DNA from: a virus
Length of the DNA stretch: 64,000 nucleotides
IMG/VR virus record: IMGVR_UViG_3300042261_000762
Location: 40,108 to 104,107 of that record
Strand: one strand, 5' to 3'
Under the pieces are notes generated by a model. The model was not told where the DNA came from. It saw only the letters and a list, made by a program, of their open reading frames with translations, and did not search any database. The position numbers were made by a program, and so were the translations under genes. The stretch's first letter is position 1, and each line of letters starts with the position of its first letter. Shown here in pieces: positions 14,841 through 24,882 of this stretch.

Positions 14841-15899
14841 TTACTTAAGAAAGTCTGGATCCTTATTTTCGAAATAATCATATAGTAATGTATAGATTTT
14901 ATCTAATTTCCTATCCATTTTTTTACCAACTTTATTGAAATATCTTGTATATCTATCCAATGTGGCGTCTAATTCAACCTCTGTTATTTTTTTATCTATG
15001 TCTATTTTGATTGGAATGTTTTTGAAAAAATCTTCTACACTATCAAATTCAGATATTCTTTTACCTAATTGTTTCATTACAGTAAAGAAAATTAATTTCT
15101 GGTCTGTTGTTGTTACGGGCGTTGTTTTGCCATCCTTTGTTCTGGCTTTTACATTAAACATTTTCTTCACATCAACATTTGATAAATCTCTAGCTAATCT
15201 AAATTCATAATTTTTTCTTTTAGTGAAATAATCTCTTAATTCTTGAACGTTCTTAATTTTTCTATATTTTAATTTGCCGTATAATTCTGCCACAAAAGAT
15301 CCTTGTTCTATATTTATCGATAGATAAACAAGACTAAGAAAATCTCTATATGGGAAAACATCAAAACTCTCTTTCAAAATATTATTTCTTAAATATTTTG
15401 GATTGAATTTCATTTTAGTCTTACCCATTTTAACAAATTGTATAGCGTGATTTACTTCGTGATAAATATAATGTTTCCATATTTTATCTCTAAGTTTTCT
15501 ATGAGTAAATGAAAAATGGAAAATATATCCGTCTTTTGTTAATTTGGAATGTAGCGGATCAAAAGAACCTTCAGATTTAGGATCAAATTTTTCTGTTTTA
15601 CCACTGGAGTTTATTACATTTACAGAACTCCTATAATTTATTATTATTTTATATAAATTAATATCCAATTCGGGAAGTTCATCTATATTTATTACATCTC
15701 TTTGTCTATGTCTCCCCAAGAGTCTTTGTAATAAAGGTAAATTTTTCTTATTTTCTTTATTTTCCTTTTGAAAAACGTAAGTCTTGTCCGGTTCAGCCTT
15801 GTTTAATTTATTAATAATAAAGTCAGATAAAACTTCAACATCTTTATTAACTCCAAGCCTTTCATTCACGAAACTATAATATTTATGAATAGACATCAT
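14841..15899 (-). CDS. Putative zinc metallopeptidase with CTS-like N-terminus
   Basis: MSIHKYYSFVNERLG is CTS-like. A zincin motif HEVNH lies near residue 150 (YIYHEVNHAIQ), in a helix as expected for catalytic zinc binding. The third ligand is not evident. The rest is basic and helical. With its targeting peptide it could be a packaged protease that acts in the capsid or the host; this is inference. The promoter-like element sits five bases before the start. Confidence 0.6.
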   Translation of the reverse strand: MMSIHKYYSFVNERLGVNKDVEVLSDFIINKLNKAEPDKTYVFQKENKENKKNLPLLQRLLGRHRQRDVINIDELPELDINLYKIIINYRSSVNVINSSGKTEKFDPKSEGSFDPLHSKLTKDGYIFHFSFTHRKLRDKIWKHYIYHEVNHAIQFVKMGKTKMKFNPKYLRNNILKESFDVFPYRDFLSLVYLSINIEQGSFVAELYGKLKYRKIKNVQELRDYFTKRKNYEFRLARDLSNVDVKKMFNVKARTKDGKTTPVTTTDQKLIFFTVMKQLGKRISEFDSVEDFFKNIPIKIDIDKKITEVELDATLDRYTRYFNKVGKKMDRKLDKIYTLLYDYFENKDPDFLK

Positions 15900-15904
15900 A
15901 TGTC

Positions 15905-15916
15905 TATATATAAAAA
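15905..15916 (-). promoter_or_regulatory. Candidate phage promoter, leaderless type, minus strand
   Basis: Minus-strand TTTTTATATATA is followed by five bases and then ATGATG of the metallopeptidase gene. Confidence 0.55.
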
Positions 15917-15918
15917 TA

Positions 15919-16929
15919 TTATTTTAGAAAATCGTAATCTATAATGATATTAATTTTTATTAGAAGATCGCCTCTCTGATGGGGATTCATCAATAACCCT
16001 TTTCCAGCTATACGTAAAAGTTCCCCGTCTTTTGTTTTTGGTGGAATTTTCAGAGCATATTTTTTACCATCGAGATGCTCATATTCAAAATCATATCCAT
16101 CAACTGCATATTGATAATGTAAATCTAAATGATAAATAAGAGTAGCTCCTTCTCTCGTGTAATGTGGATCATGATTATATTCCGCGTCAATAATTAAAGT
16201 GCCAACTTTATTGGCATAATGTTTCGATTGATGTCCCATTCCTTTAATATATTTGACAAAACTTTTATCTACTGTAAAAACATTACCAAAAGCAAATTCC
16301 TCTTCTTTTGGAATTACTTTACTGCCATTACATTTTGTACAAGTTCCCGTATGAATTTTTCCAGTTCCATTACAATATTTACATTTGGTGAATCCGTCGC
16401 CGCCCTTACCATCACAAGCATCGCATTCAAACTCATCTCCTTTTGGATCAAACCCCGTGAAATTGCAGTTATTACATTTTACATTGTGTGTAAATTTAAC
16501 TGGTATATTGCTATTATTATAAACATCTTTTAGTGTAACTTTAGTTGGAAAATGAATATCTAAATCTTCTGGAAATTCTTCTTTTCTATTAAAAATATCT
16601 CTAAAGAAAGGATCATTAAATGGACTTCCAAAATTACCAAAAGCTTCAAAAGGATTAAATCCACCACTACCACCAAATGTGAATCTAAATCCACCAAAAT
16701 TATTCGGGTTGTAATTTTTCCCATGCGGACTTTGAATATCATATCTACTACGCATTCCTTCGTCGCCTAACGTTTCATAAGCTTCTGAAAGATCTTTAAA
16801 TTTATTTTCATCACCTCCTTTATCTGGATGATGTTCTTTTGCTAATTTTCTATAAGATGAAATAATTTCCTTACTAGTTGCATCTTTATTTAATCCTAAT
16901 ATTGAGTAATAATTTTTTTCACAATTCAT
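15919..16929 (-). CDS. dnaJ: DnaJ/Hsp40 co-chaperone
   Basis: The J domain occupies residues 5-65 with the HPD motif at 34-36. A glycine/phenylalanine-rich stretch follows (FGGFRFTFGGSGGF), then a cysteine-rich zinc-finger region with CxxC pairs (CNNC, CDAC, CKYCNGTG, CTKC) and a C-terminal substrate-binding domain. This is class A DnaJ order at a slightly short 336 aa. It would stimulate host DnaK, probably for capsid or replication protein folding. The start overlaps the LAGLIDADG gene upstream. Confidence 0.93.
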   Translation of the reverse strand: MNCEKNYYSILGLNKDATSKEIISSYRKLAKEHHPDKGGDENKFKDLSEAYETLGDEGMRSRYDIQSPHGKNYNPNNFGGFRFTFGGSGGFNPFEAFGNFGSPFNDPFFRDIFNRKEEFPEDLDIHFPTKVTLKDVYNNSNIPVKFTHNVKCNNCNFTGFDPKGDEFECDACDGKGGDGFTKCKYCNGTGKIHTGTCTKCNGSKVIPKEEEFAFGNVFTVDKSFVKYIKGMGHQSKHYANKVGTLIIDAEYNHDPHYTREGATLIYHLDLHYQYAVDGYDFEYEHLDGKKYALKIPPKTKDGELLRIAGKGLLMNPHQRGDLLIKINIIIDYDFLK

Positions 16930-17836
16930 ATTTATACCATTTTCTTTTTAATATAGGAATATCTATATTTCTGATAATAGAAATCAATTTGTCAGCTTTA
17001 CTACCGGTTATTTGTATAATAAAGGAATTGTGGGTTGGATATATCTTATTTTTTTTTATTTCTATAATTTCCCCTAAAGTTTCTTTTACCCATTTTATAA
17101 TATGGAAGCTACCTATTAATTGAATTCTCATATTGTTTTTATTTTTGTATATGCAACCATCACCGTCTATTAGACCAGCCATATAAGATAATTTATTTTC
17201 AAAATTATCTATATTTGGCGGTTTTAATGTCAAAGATTTTGCTGGGGTTATTTGAAAATTATTAAATAGATCGTTGATAATATCTCTAGAGTACAATTCT
17301 ATTATGGAATATTCTAAAATATTACCAGTAGCAGTCTTGTTAGTTTTATTTCTAATAGGGGCATCAGTCATTAAAGTTTTTTTAAAGAGTTCTAGATGAT
17401 CTACATCTTTTTTTGATAATTTTATTCCTACCCCGTATGTTCCCTTTCTGATATATCCATCGGCGGCAATAAACCCAGCCCAATATGAGTTTAAATTGTT
17501 AATGTTATTAAAGAAATCATGAAGAACTCTATATTTATAATTTATATAGATCCTATTACTTTTTAATTTTAATAATGTTGCTCTGTTTAATATAGAACTA
17601 TAAGTTCTATTTCTTAATAAACTTTTATAATCTTCAAATGGCATTTTCCCATATTTATCAGATAAAATCTCATCTTCATCTTTACTCCATGTTTTTTTAA
17701 GATTTAAGGAATTCATTTTTGAACTAATTGATATTTCAGATCTGCCAAGTTCCACAGATAAATTCTTTATAGTTTTATAAATATAATTTTCTTTTAAAAA
17801 TATTTCTTCGTCTAATGTCCATTTTCTTTTGTTCAT
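16919..17836 (-). CDS. LAGLIDADG homing endonuclease
   Basis: Two LAGLIDADG motifs (WAGFIAADGYI near residue 120 and MAGLIDGDGCI near residue 225) give a single-chain enzyme, with acidic residues kept at both active-site positions. The N-terminal about 100 residues contain Myb/SANT-like segments (WTLDEEIFLKENY, WSKDEDEIL) that may add DNA contacts. It is free-standing, not in an intron, and overlaps dnaJ by 11 bases. It probably spreads itself or nearby genes among related phages. Confidence 0.9.
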   Translation of the reverse strand: MNKRKWTLDEEIFLKENYIYKTIKNLSVELGRSEISISSKMNSLNLKKTWSKDEDEILSDKYGKMPFEDYKSLLRNRTYSSILNRATLLKLKSNRIYINYKYRVLHDFFNNINNLNSYWAGFIAADGYIRKGTYGVGIKLSKKDVDHLELFKKTLMTDAPIRNKTNKTATGNILEYSIIELYSRDIINDLFNNFQITPAKSLTLKPPNIDNFENKLSYMAGLIDGDGCIYKNKNNMRIQLIGSFHIIKWVKETLGEIIEIKKNKIYPTHNSFIIQITGSKADKLISIIRNIDIPILKRKWYKYEL

Positions 17837-17881
17837 GCCTCATTAAATTCTTTAAAAGTATATATTATTTTTATAAAATGG

Positions 17882-17894
17882 TTTTTTATATATA
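17882..17894 (+). promoter_or_regulatory. Candidate phage promoter, leaderless type
   Basis: TTTTTTATATATA is followed by six bases and a GTG start at 17901. Confidence 0.5.
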
Positions 17895-17900
17895 GAATGC

Positions 17901-18902
17901 GTGATAACTAAGTTTAAATTATTTGAAGCCAATAAGTACACAGACTATGATCCTGATGGTAACTTTAACGTCGGTGATAGAGTCATTGTTAATGGTCATT
18001 ATGTTAATATAACTTTCAAGGGGGAATCAGGAACAATAATTAATTTTTATGAAGCCGGAGATAATAGTAAAAAAAGGGAGATTTTAATTAGATTTGACAG
18101 TAGATTTAATACAGATTTAATGTCGGGTGATAACAATGAAGATCCAAGTGGGACTTCATATTATGTCACTAGTGATTTGGTAGAATTGGAAGATAAAACT
18201 CCTGGGAAAATTAAATGGTATAGTAAGGGTCTTTGGGAGAAATATAATGAAATAGATCCATATAATGAAGAAGACTGGGATGACAAGAATCAAATATTTG
18301 TAATGTATAAAGGTTTTATGGCGGGCGAAGGACAAAGCTATCATTTACATGTAGTTGTTAATAAACATTATGGTGGAAACACAAACGGTCAATATCTTTG
18401 GGATGTAGATAAAAGAGGAATGCCTGATGTTGTTAAATGCGTTTCAGTATATGATCCACGTAGACATAAATTTGCTAGTAGTGAAGAAATAGAGAAATAT
18501 TTAGATTTAGAAAAATTAGAGTCGGTATTTAATTATAGAAATGGTGAAGTTAGAGAAAGTGTTAAATGGTATAAAAATGGAAATTTTGAAAATGAGCCAG
18601 AATGTAAACATGGTAAACATGAATATGTATTAACTCAGAAAGCAACATTTGATAAAAACACATTAAAACCATATTATAAAAATGAAATAAAATGTAAAAG
18701 ATGTGGTAGTGTTAAAAAATATTGTAAGCACGCTTGGTCATATTATGATCTAGTTACACAAGATAGGAATGGAAATAATAAAGTAAAACATTTGTTAAGA
18801 TGTACCAAATGTGGAGAGTATGAAACAGATTTATCAAAAATGCCAAAAGAAAAGGGTGATAGTTTTTCGACAAAAATTAAAAAAATAATCAAAAAGAAAT
18901 AA
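17901..18902 (+). CDS. CTS-like multi-domain protein with DPYNEEDW tag and zinc ribbon
   Basis: GTG start inferred from the shared N-terminus MITKFKLFEANK and from promoter spacing. DPDGNFNVGDRVIVNG resembles a tag fused to a KOW-like strand; DPYNEEDWDD occurs near residue 118. The C-terminus has CKRCG and CTKCG pairs (zinc ribbon). Two NGxxE segments following KWYKNGNF/KWYSKGLW look duplicated. Function unknown, probably an internal protein. Confidence 0.68.
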   Translation: MITKFKLFEANKYTDYDPDGNFNVGDRVIVNGHYVNITFKGESGTIINFYEAGDNSKKREILIRFDSRFNTDLMSGDNNEDPSGTSYYVTSDLVELEDKTPGKIKWYSKGLWEKYNEIDPYNEEDWDDKNQIFVMYKGFMAGEGQSYHLHVVVNKHYGGNTNGQYLWDVDKRGMPDVVKCVSVYDPRRHKFASSEEIEKYLDLEKLESVFNYRNGEVRESVKWYKNGNFENEPECKHGKHEYVLTQKATFDKNTLKPYYKNEIKCKRCGSVKKYCKHAWSYYDLVTQDRNGNNKVKHLLRCTKCGEYETDLSKMPKEKGDSFSTKIKKIIKKK

Positions 18903-19319
18903 TTGATAACGAAATTCAAAATATTTGAAAATAACACATTTAGTTTTAAGTTGGATGATATTCTATCACGAAATAGAATGCAAACAAATAGTGAAGCTGA
19001 TCCTTACGGTGAAGAAGATTGGAATAATATTAATGAGGATTCTATAAAAAAAGAATTGATGGGAATAGTTTTAAATAGACACGTCGAGTTTAGAACTTTA
19101 TCATCAGAAGGACCTTTATATAATAAAAAAGTTATCAAGGGTGTTGTTAAAGATGTTATTGTCAAATGGATACCCCATCATCTTGAATATTGGATACTTT
19201 TTTTAATTAATGGTAAAAATCATTATGTTTATCCTAATTTAGATATAAAAGTTAAAGAAAATTTAATGGAACACATAGATATAGATCCTTATGGAGAAGA
19301 AAAATGGGATGAAGAATGA
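18903..19319 (+). CDS. CTS-like protein with two DPYGEE tags
   Basis: A TTG start directly after the previous stop gives MITKFKIFENNT, the common N-terminus. One tag (DPYGEEDWNN) lies near residue 35 and one at the very C-terminus (DPYGEEKWDEE). Between them is a small beta-rich domain. The ATGA overlap couples it to the next gene. Confidence 0.66.
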   Translation: MITKFKIFENNTFSFKLDDILSRNRMQTNSEADPYGEEDWNNINEDSIKKELMGIVLNRHVEFRTLSSEGPLYNKKVIKGVVKDVIVKWIPHHLEYWILFLINGKNHYVYPNLDIKVKENLMEHIDIDPYGEEKWDEE

Positions 19320-22300
19320 TAAAGAAATTTAAAATATTTAAGATAAATGAAGGAATGTCATTAAATGACATAATATCCAAAGCTGAGAACAAAGGATACG
19401 GTGGAGATATTAGATATATCAAAAAAGATCTAGAGAATAATTTTCTTAATAAAAGAGTCAGAATATATAAAAAAGGCAAACCTTATGTAGAAATAGATGT
19501 GGGAGCAATAGTTCGCGAAGGATTCACTTTTTATTTTGAGGCGTTGGAAGTTTTAGATATGGGAAATCGCGGCATGTATTGGAATTCTTATTCAGAAGCT
19601 GAGAAAAATACAATGATTGGTTTAGTAAAAGGACAAGATACTATTTTTATAAGAATAGACAGCGACGATGATATAGATATTATTGGTGAAGCGGATATTA
19701 AAAAGATAACAAGAAAGAAAGAACAGAGAAAATTAAGAGAATTAAAAAAAGACGTAGATCCTTATGGTGAAGAAGATTGGGGAGAAGACACTAATAAAGT
19801 AATATCTAAATATGATATAAATAGCCCAGATGGACAAGAAAATTTATACAAAAAAGGCGAGGAATATGAAATCGAAACAAACGCAATACACGGTGATCTT
19901 ATTGGAGTAAAAACAGAATTGTCATTTGGACAAAAATATGTTCATTATTTTAGAAGAGAAGACTTCAATGATTATTTTGATAGAATAACAGAATCAATTG
20001 AAAATTTAGATCCTTATGGCGAAGAAAATTGGAATGATGATGAATCTCAGCTTTTTTTGGATTCAATTACTCGATACTTAGATATAAATGCAAAAATACA
20101 TAATATTAAAGATAAATGGTATATTTATTTTGAAAAAGATGATGAATTTTATAAAATATGCAACAATGACGCTGGAAAAATACTTTTATATAATCGCACA
20201 AATCATCATTCAATTGAATTAGTTGATAATGATATAGGTACAAAATTCGATTGGCTAAATATTAGATTAGCTATGCAAAAATTAGAACATAAAAAATCCT
20301 ATGCAAAATTTCAAAATGAAAAAAGAGATTATAAAGACGTTGATCCTTATGGTGAAGAAATTTGGGCTGAAGAAGATGAATATAATTGGATTTATATTAA
20401 TGATCCATATGCTGAAGATGCTAATCCAACATTGAATTTATTAGAGCAACAAATAGGTAAATTTATTGTATTTAAGATTGATTGGACAAATGAATATAAA
20501 GAAGGAGTTTTACAATCTGTTATGATTAATGTGCTTGGAGAAATAGAATTGGAGGTTGATAATCATTTTTATCTATTAGACGAAAGAGAAAGAATAGGAG
20601 TAGCAAAGGAAAATATAATAACGGAACAGTATGATGAACAAGATCCATATGGTGAGGAAATTTGGAATGAAGATCCAAAATTTCAAATAGGAGATAGAGT
20701 AGAATTTGCAAAAGATCCACCCAATAGATCATATTATTATCTGATTGAAGAATTTTTCCCGGATGATCGATCGTATAGATTGAGCATACACGATAAAAAT
20801 ACCAATGAAAGATTTCCTGGTCATGTTTTGATAGATGAATTTAATTTAAAATTAGAAAATATAAAGGAAGAATTCAAGTGGAGAAATAAAAACTATATTT
20901 ATTATACTCAAACATTTATGGATAATAATAAAGTCAATAGAATAATGGAAAAAATTAGTCCTGAATGGATTACTAATAATCCTGTGGCTTTTGAAACATA
21001 CAATAATAAATTATACTTAACTGAGGGACATCATAGATTTGAGGCTTGTTTAAGAAAGAATGATAAAAATTTATTAGAAACTTTATTTAAAACTGCTTTA
21101 TATTATCCAGTGAAAAGAGAACCTAGAAAATTTAAGAAAAAATATATTCCTGAAGATATTAAAATGATAAAAGAAAATAAAGAAATAACAGACGAAAAGA
21201 TAAAAGCAACCATTGATTTTATTTCTAAAACAATAAAAGGCACTGAATGGGAAGGTAAAGTTTATATGGCTGGCGGCGGCGTTAGAGACGAACTCATGGG
21301 CAGAACTTCAAAAGATATAGATTTACTTATTAATGTACCAGACGGCGGAATAAACTTTGCTATATGGTTTACAAAGAAATTGAAAATATACAGAGAAGAT
21401 AAAAATCCTGTTATCTATCCAAGATTTGGAACCGCTAAATTTACTCTAAGAAAACAAAAACATAACGGATTAGATTTATCAGGAATTGATATTGAATGTG
21501 TTATGCCAAGAAAAGAAACTTATACTGAAGGAAGTAGAGATCCAGAGGTAAGTCAAGGCACACTTAAAGATGATGTCGATAGGAGAGATTTTACAGTTAA
21601 TAGTTTGTTGAAAGATTTATCTACTGGGGAAATTCTAGACTTAACAGGAATGGGTAAAGAAGATATTAAAAGGGGAATAGTGAGAACTTCACTTAATCCT
21701 GATGTTATTTTTACTGAAGATCCTTTAAGAATGTTAAGAGCTATAAGATTCACAGTTAAATGTGATTGGGATTTACCTTTATTTATGATTAGAGCCTTAA
21801 AGAAGAACGCAAAACAACTTCAAATAATATCTTCAGAGAGAGTTCAAGATGAATTGAACAAAATGTTATTAACAGGTCATCCTGATAAGGCTATAAGATT
21901 ACTTCAGATAACGGGGTTGAGTAAATATATTTTCCCTGAACTTGATAAACTTATAAAAATGAAACAAAACAAGCATCATAAATATGATGCTATGCGTCAT
22001 TCTTTAGAAGTATTAAAGAATACTCCTCCAGATCTTGTAACAAGATTGTCTGCTTTATTACACGATATAGGTAAAAGTAAAACAAGAGAAATAATTGATA
22101 ATGAAGTTCATTTTTATGAGCATGAAAGGATTGGCGCATTTATGGTAAGGGATATATTAAAAAGGTTGAGATATCCAAAAGAAATAATAAATGCTGTTGT
22201 TATTGCAGTTGAAAATCACATGAAAACAAAACAGTCTGGAGATAAGGGAGATTTAAGTGATAGATCTTTAAGAAAATTGAAACAAGATTTGGGTCCACAT

Positions 22301-22630
22301 CTTCAACAAACATTAGATTTAATTCACGCTGATAATATATCACATTCAGAAGAATCTAACATGCCAAATCAAGTAACTAATATCTTAAAAAGATTTGCTG
22401 ATTTGGAAGAAAGAGATAAACAAAAACAAAAACCAAATCCTTTAACTGGCAGCGAAGTAATGAAAATACTTGATATTAAAGAAGGACCAAAGGGTCCAGA
22501 AGATTCTAAAATGCGTCCTATTGTAGGAAAAATATTAAGATTATTGGGCGATATGTATTTAGATGACCCACATATGAGTAAAGAAGAATTAACTGAAATA
22601 GTCAAAAAATCATACGAAGAATATAAATGA
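19316..22630 (+). CDS. cca: CCA-adding enzyme fused to a tagged N-terminal region
   Basis: The 1104-aa protein begins MIKKFKIFKINEGM (CTS-like) and has four DPYGEE tags in its first 460 residues, separating small blocks. Near residue 569 EGHHRFEACLRKN resembles the ParB/sulfiredoxin-like core. From about residue 640 it is a bacterial tRNA nucleotidyltransferase: GGGVRDELMGR, DIDLLI (catalytic DxD), RRDFTVNSL, EDPLRMLRAIRF, then an HD domain (LLHDIGKSK). It should add or repair tRNA CCA ends, fitting the tRNA genes here that lack CCA. The fusion with tags and a targeting-like peptide is unusual. Confidence 0.85.
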   Translation: MIKKFKIFKINEGMSLNDIISKAENKGYGGDIRYIKKDLENNFLNKRVRIYKKGKPYVEIDVGAIVREGFTFYFEALEVLDMGNRGMYWNSYSEAEKNTMIGLVKGQDTIFIRIDSDDDIDIIGEADIKKITRKKEQRKLRELKKDVDPYGEEDWGEDTNKVISKYDINSPDGQENLYKKGEEYEIETNAIHGDLIGVKTELSFGQKYVHYFRREDFNDYFDRITESIENLDPYGEENWNDDESQLFLDSITRYLDINAKIHNIKDKWYIYFEKDDEFYKICNNDAGKILLYNRTNHHSIELVDNDIGTKFDWLNIRLAMQKLEHKKSYAKFQNEKRDYKDVDPYGEEIWAEEDEYNWIYINDPYAEDANPTLNLLEQQIGKFIVFKIDWTNEYKEGVLQSVMINVLGEIELEVDNHFYLLDERERIGVAKENIITEQYDEQDPYGEEIWNEDPKFQIGDRVEFAKDPPNRSYYYLIEEFFPDDRSYRLSIHDKNTNERFPGHVLIDEFNLKLENIKEEFKWRNKNYIYYTQTFMDNNKVNRIMEKISPEWITNNPVAFETYNNKLYLTEGHHRFEACLRKNDKNLLETLFKTALYYPVKREPRKFKKKYIPEDIKMIKENKEITDEKIKATIDFISKTIKGTEWEGKVYMAGGGVRDELMGRTSKDIDLLINVPDGGINFAIWFTKKLKIYREDKNPVIYPRFGTAKFTLRKQKHNGLDLSGIDIECVMPRKETYTEGSRDPEVSQGTLKDDVDRRDFTVNSLLKDLSTGEILDLTGMGKEDIKRGIVRTSLNPDVIFTEDPLRMLRAIRFTVKCDWDLPLFMIRALKKNAKQLQIISSERVQDELNKMLLTGHPDKAIRLLQITGLSKYIFPELDKLIKMKQNKHHKYDAMRHSLEVLKNTPPDLVTRLSALLHDIGKSKTREIIDNEVHFYEHERIGAFMVRDILKRLRYPKEIINAVVIAVENHMKTKQSGDKGDLSDRSLRKLKQDLGPHLQQTLDLIHADNISHSEESNMPNQVTNILKRFADLEERDKQKQKPNPLTGSEVMKILDIKEGPKGPEDSKMRPIVGKILRLLGDMYLDDPHMSKEELTEIVKKSYEEYK

Positions 22631-23529
22631 AAGAATCTCTAATTACATATAAAGATTATAAAAGAAAAAGAAATTTCGCTATATGTGTTCATGATGTGGT
22701 CGAATACGATTATTTAATGGATTTTTTAGAAGACAATAATTTTATATGGGGTGGATCAAGAACTCCCGTTAGGGATTTAAATCTCGCTAGATATATTGGA
22801 GTTGAAGGAATATATATTTATATATCTTCATATAAAACTATTTCTTGGTCTGGATCATATCCCAAATCTGAAAAAGTTGTACAATTTAATGATTTTTTTG
22901 TTAGAAGCAATATGAAAAAAATAGAAAGACCTGATCAAGATCCTTATAATGAAGAAGATTGGGGATATGAAACAAATGAACAATCTGACGCGGAACAATA
23001 TGCAAAATTTCAAGATTATTATGGTAGATTAAAGGCTAAAAAAGAAGATGACGATTTATTTCCAATATTTAAAGTTGGAGATGAAGTAACTCCTGAAGAT
23101 CCATATGGTGAAGAAGATTGGTCTGATAATTTTTATGAAAAAATGACAATTAAATTTTCAAGATTTTCTAAAATACAAGAAAATTCAAAGGATGAAGAAA
23201 TAATTTATATGAAAAATTTGTATGAAGAATATGATTATGTGTCTGATATTATAGAATATCTTAAACCGAAAATAATTGGTCATGAAATTAAAATTCAAAA
23301 AAGAGATGAGAAAGGAGGGTGGAAAGATTTTATATTTGGATTAAATATTAATTATTATATTGAAAATATTTCAGGACATTATAATGATGATTTGAAAATA
23401 ACATTATTAGTTAAACCAAAAGAAATTGGATGGGTTATGATTGATGAAAATTGTATATTAATAATAAAACCAATAGTTCGGGTTTTTTCTAAAAGCGATC
23501 CTTATGGTGAAGAAGTTTGGGAAATGTAA
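22627..23529 (+). CDS. Tagged protein with three DPYGEE/DPYNEE motifs
   Basis: Tags at about residues 103 (DPYNEEDWGY), 157 (DPYGEEDWSD) and the C-terminus (DPYGEEVWEM) divide it into three blocks. An N-terminal MKESLITYKDYKRKRN is only weakly CTS-like, but after the second tag an internal MTIKFSRFSKIQEN looks like a CTS, as if two proteins had fused. ATGA overlap with the CCA-enzyme gene. Confidence 0.66.
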   Translation: MKESLITYKDYKRKRNFAICVHDVVEYDYLMDFLEDNNFIWGGSRTPVRDLNLARYIGVEGIYIYISSYKTISWSGSYPKSEKVVQFNDFFVRSNMKKIERPDQDPYNEEDWGYETNEQSDAEQYAKFQDYYGRLKAKKEDDDLFPIFKVGDEVTPEDPYGEEDWSDNFYEKMTIKFSRFSKIQENSKDEEIIYMKNLYEEYDYVSDIIEYLKPKIIGHEIKIQKRDEKGGWKDFIFGLNINYYIENISGHYNDDLKITLLVKPKEIGWVMIDENCILIIKPIVRVFSKSDPYGEEVWEM

Positions 23530-23544
23530 AAAAGAATAGAAATA

Positions 23545-23670
23545 ATGAGAGATTGGTTTTTTCTTTTATATTTTGGAATAATAGGATTTATAGCAATAAT
23601 ATTCATGTTCCTATCTTATATGGGAATTTTATTATATTATCCAATATATTTATTAATAAAAAAATTATAA
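23545..23670 (+). CDS. Tiny membrane protein, 41 aa
   Basis: An ORF of 41 codons encodes one long or two short membrane segments (LLYFGIIGFIAIIFMFL, MGILLYYPIYLL) ending in KK. It starts 15 bases after the previous stop and ends six bases into the convergent PPK2 gene. It could be a holin-like or accessory membrane peptide; only hydrophobicity supports coding. Confidence 0.4.
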   Translation: MRDWFFLLYFGIIGFIAIIFMFLSYMGILLYYPIYLLIKKL

Positions 23671-24882
23671 TATAGGATATACTATTTCTGGAAATACTTG
23701 AAGTATTTCTTCCTTCTTGTTTTCATAAGGAATCTGATTTAGTATATATCTCATAGCATTCAATTTAGCAAACCTCTTATCGTTGGAATCTACAATAATC
23801 CAAGGCGATTTCTCTGTCGAAGTCTTTCTAAACATTTCTTCTTTATAAGCAGAGAAAGCATCCCATTTTTCCATAGCCTTAGCATCATTTGGACTAAATT
23901 TCCAATATTTCAATGGACTGGTTTGTCTCAATTTAAATCTTATTTTCTGAGTACTGTCTGTTATAGAAAACCAGAACTTAATTAGATAATAACCACTATC
24001 TATCATTTTATATTCAAATGGTAATACTTCTTGCATAAATTCTTTATATTGTTCCGTTGTACAATATCCCATTACTGGTTCGACGACAGCCCTATTATAC
24101 CAGCTTCTATCATAAAATGCTATTTGTTGACTACTTGGAAGAACTTCCAAATATCTTTTAAACCAATTTTTCTTCTCTTCATCTGAAGGTATTCCGAATG
24201 TATTTATTCTATATGAATTTGGTGGAAGATTTTCAACAGCACTCTTTATAAAAGATCCTTTACCCGCAGCGTCTCTTCCTTCTAATACAATGATGAGTTT
24301 TTTATTATTTGATTTCAACCATTCTAACATATGTAACAATTCAATATGTAATTGTGCCTTTTCAATTTCAAATCTATTTCTCTTCATTCTAAATCTTGGC
24401 GCTTCAGCAACTACTTTTCTCCATTCATCAAATTCTTTTCCACTTAAATATGGATCATAGTAAACGTCTTCAGTGTCTATATCATCGTGAGTATCTTTTA
24501 TATCAATATTTTGTTCTTGGTTGTACATTATTTTCAATCTCTTAGGAATAGTTGATATATAGTCATTAAAATAAACATCAATTTTCTTTTCCTTCCCCTT
24601 TAACATTAGGTTATTAATTCCTCTGAAAAAAGTGTCAATATTTAATTCTTCAACTACTTTTCTATCAACAGTGCCTTCTATTTCTTGAAGTAAAGCTTTA
24701 TCAATTTTTCTGATTTCGCCTTTCATTATTTTATTCTTATATGATGTAAGAATTCTAATAAGATCTGTTTCTAATTTTTCAATATCGTCTTGACTATCGA
24801 AATAAGATCTAATGTTATGAAGAAGTTTAGTAAATTCCTTCTTTAAGTCCTCATTGAGAAATTCACCATAGTTATTTATCAT
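23665..24882 (-). CDS. ppk2: Polyphosphate kinase 2 with CTS-like N-terminus
   Basis: Residues about 150-395 are a full PPK2 domain: Walker A GRDAAGKG (near 204), the Walker B/lid region FYDRSWYNRAVVEPVMG, and conserved KFWFSIT and SPLKYWKFSPND segments. PPK2 moves phosphate from polyphosphate to nucleotides, so it could make NDP/NTP for the phage from host polyphosphate. The first residues MINNYGEFLNEDLK match the packaged-protein pattern, and the 150-residue N-terminal extension is of unknown fold. It is transcribed alone, divergently from a secreted-protein gene. PPK2 is rare in phages. Confidence 0.9.
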   Translation of the reverse strand: MINNYGEFLNEDLKKEFTKLLHNIRSYFDSQDDIEKLETDLIRILTSYKNKIMKGEIRKIDKALLQEIEGTVDRKVVEELNIDTFFRGINNLMLKGKEKKIDVYFNDYISTIPKRLKIMYNQEQNIDIKDTHDDIDTEDVYYDPYLSGKEFDEWRKVVAEAPRFRMKRNRFEIEKAQLHIELLHMLEWLKSNNKKLIIVLEGRDAAGKGSFIKSAVENLPPNSYRINTFGIPSDEEKKNWFKRYLEVLPSSQQIAFYDRSWYNRAVVEPVMGYCTTEQYKEFMQEVLPFEYKMIDSGYYLIKFWFSITDSTQKIRFKLRQTSPLKYWKFSPNDAKAMEKWDAFSAYKEEMFRKTSTEKSPWIIVDSNDKRFAKLNAMRYILNQIPYENKKEEILQVFPEIVYPIL

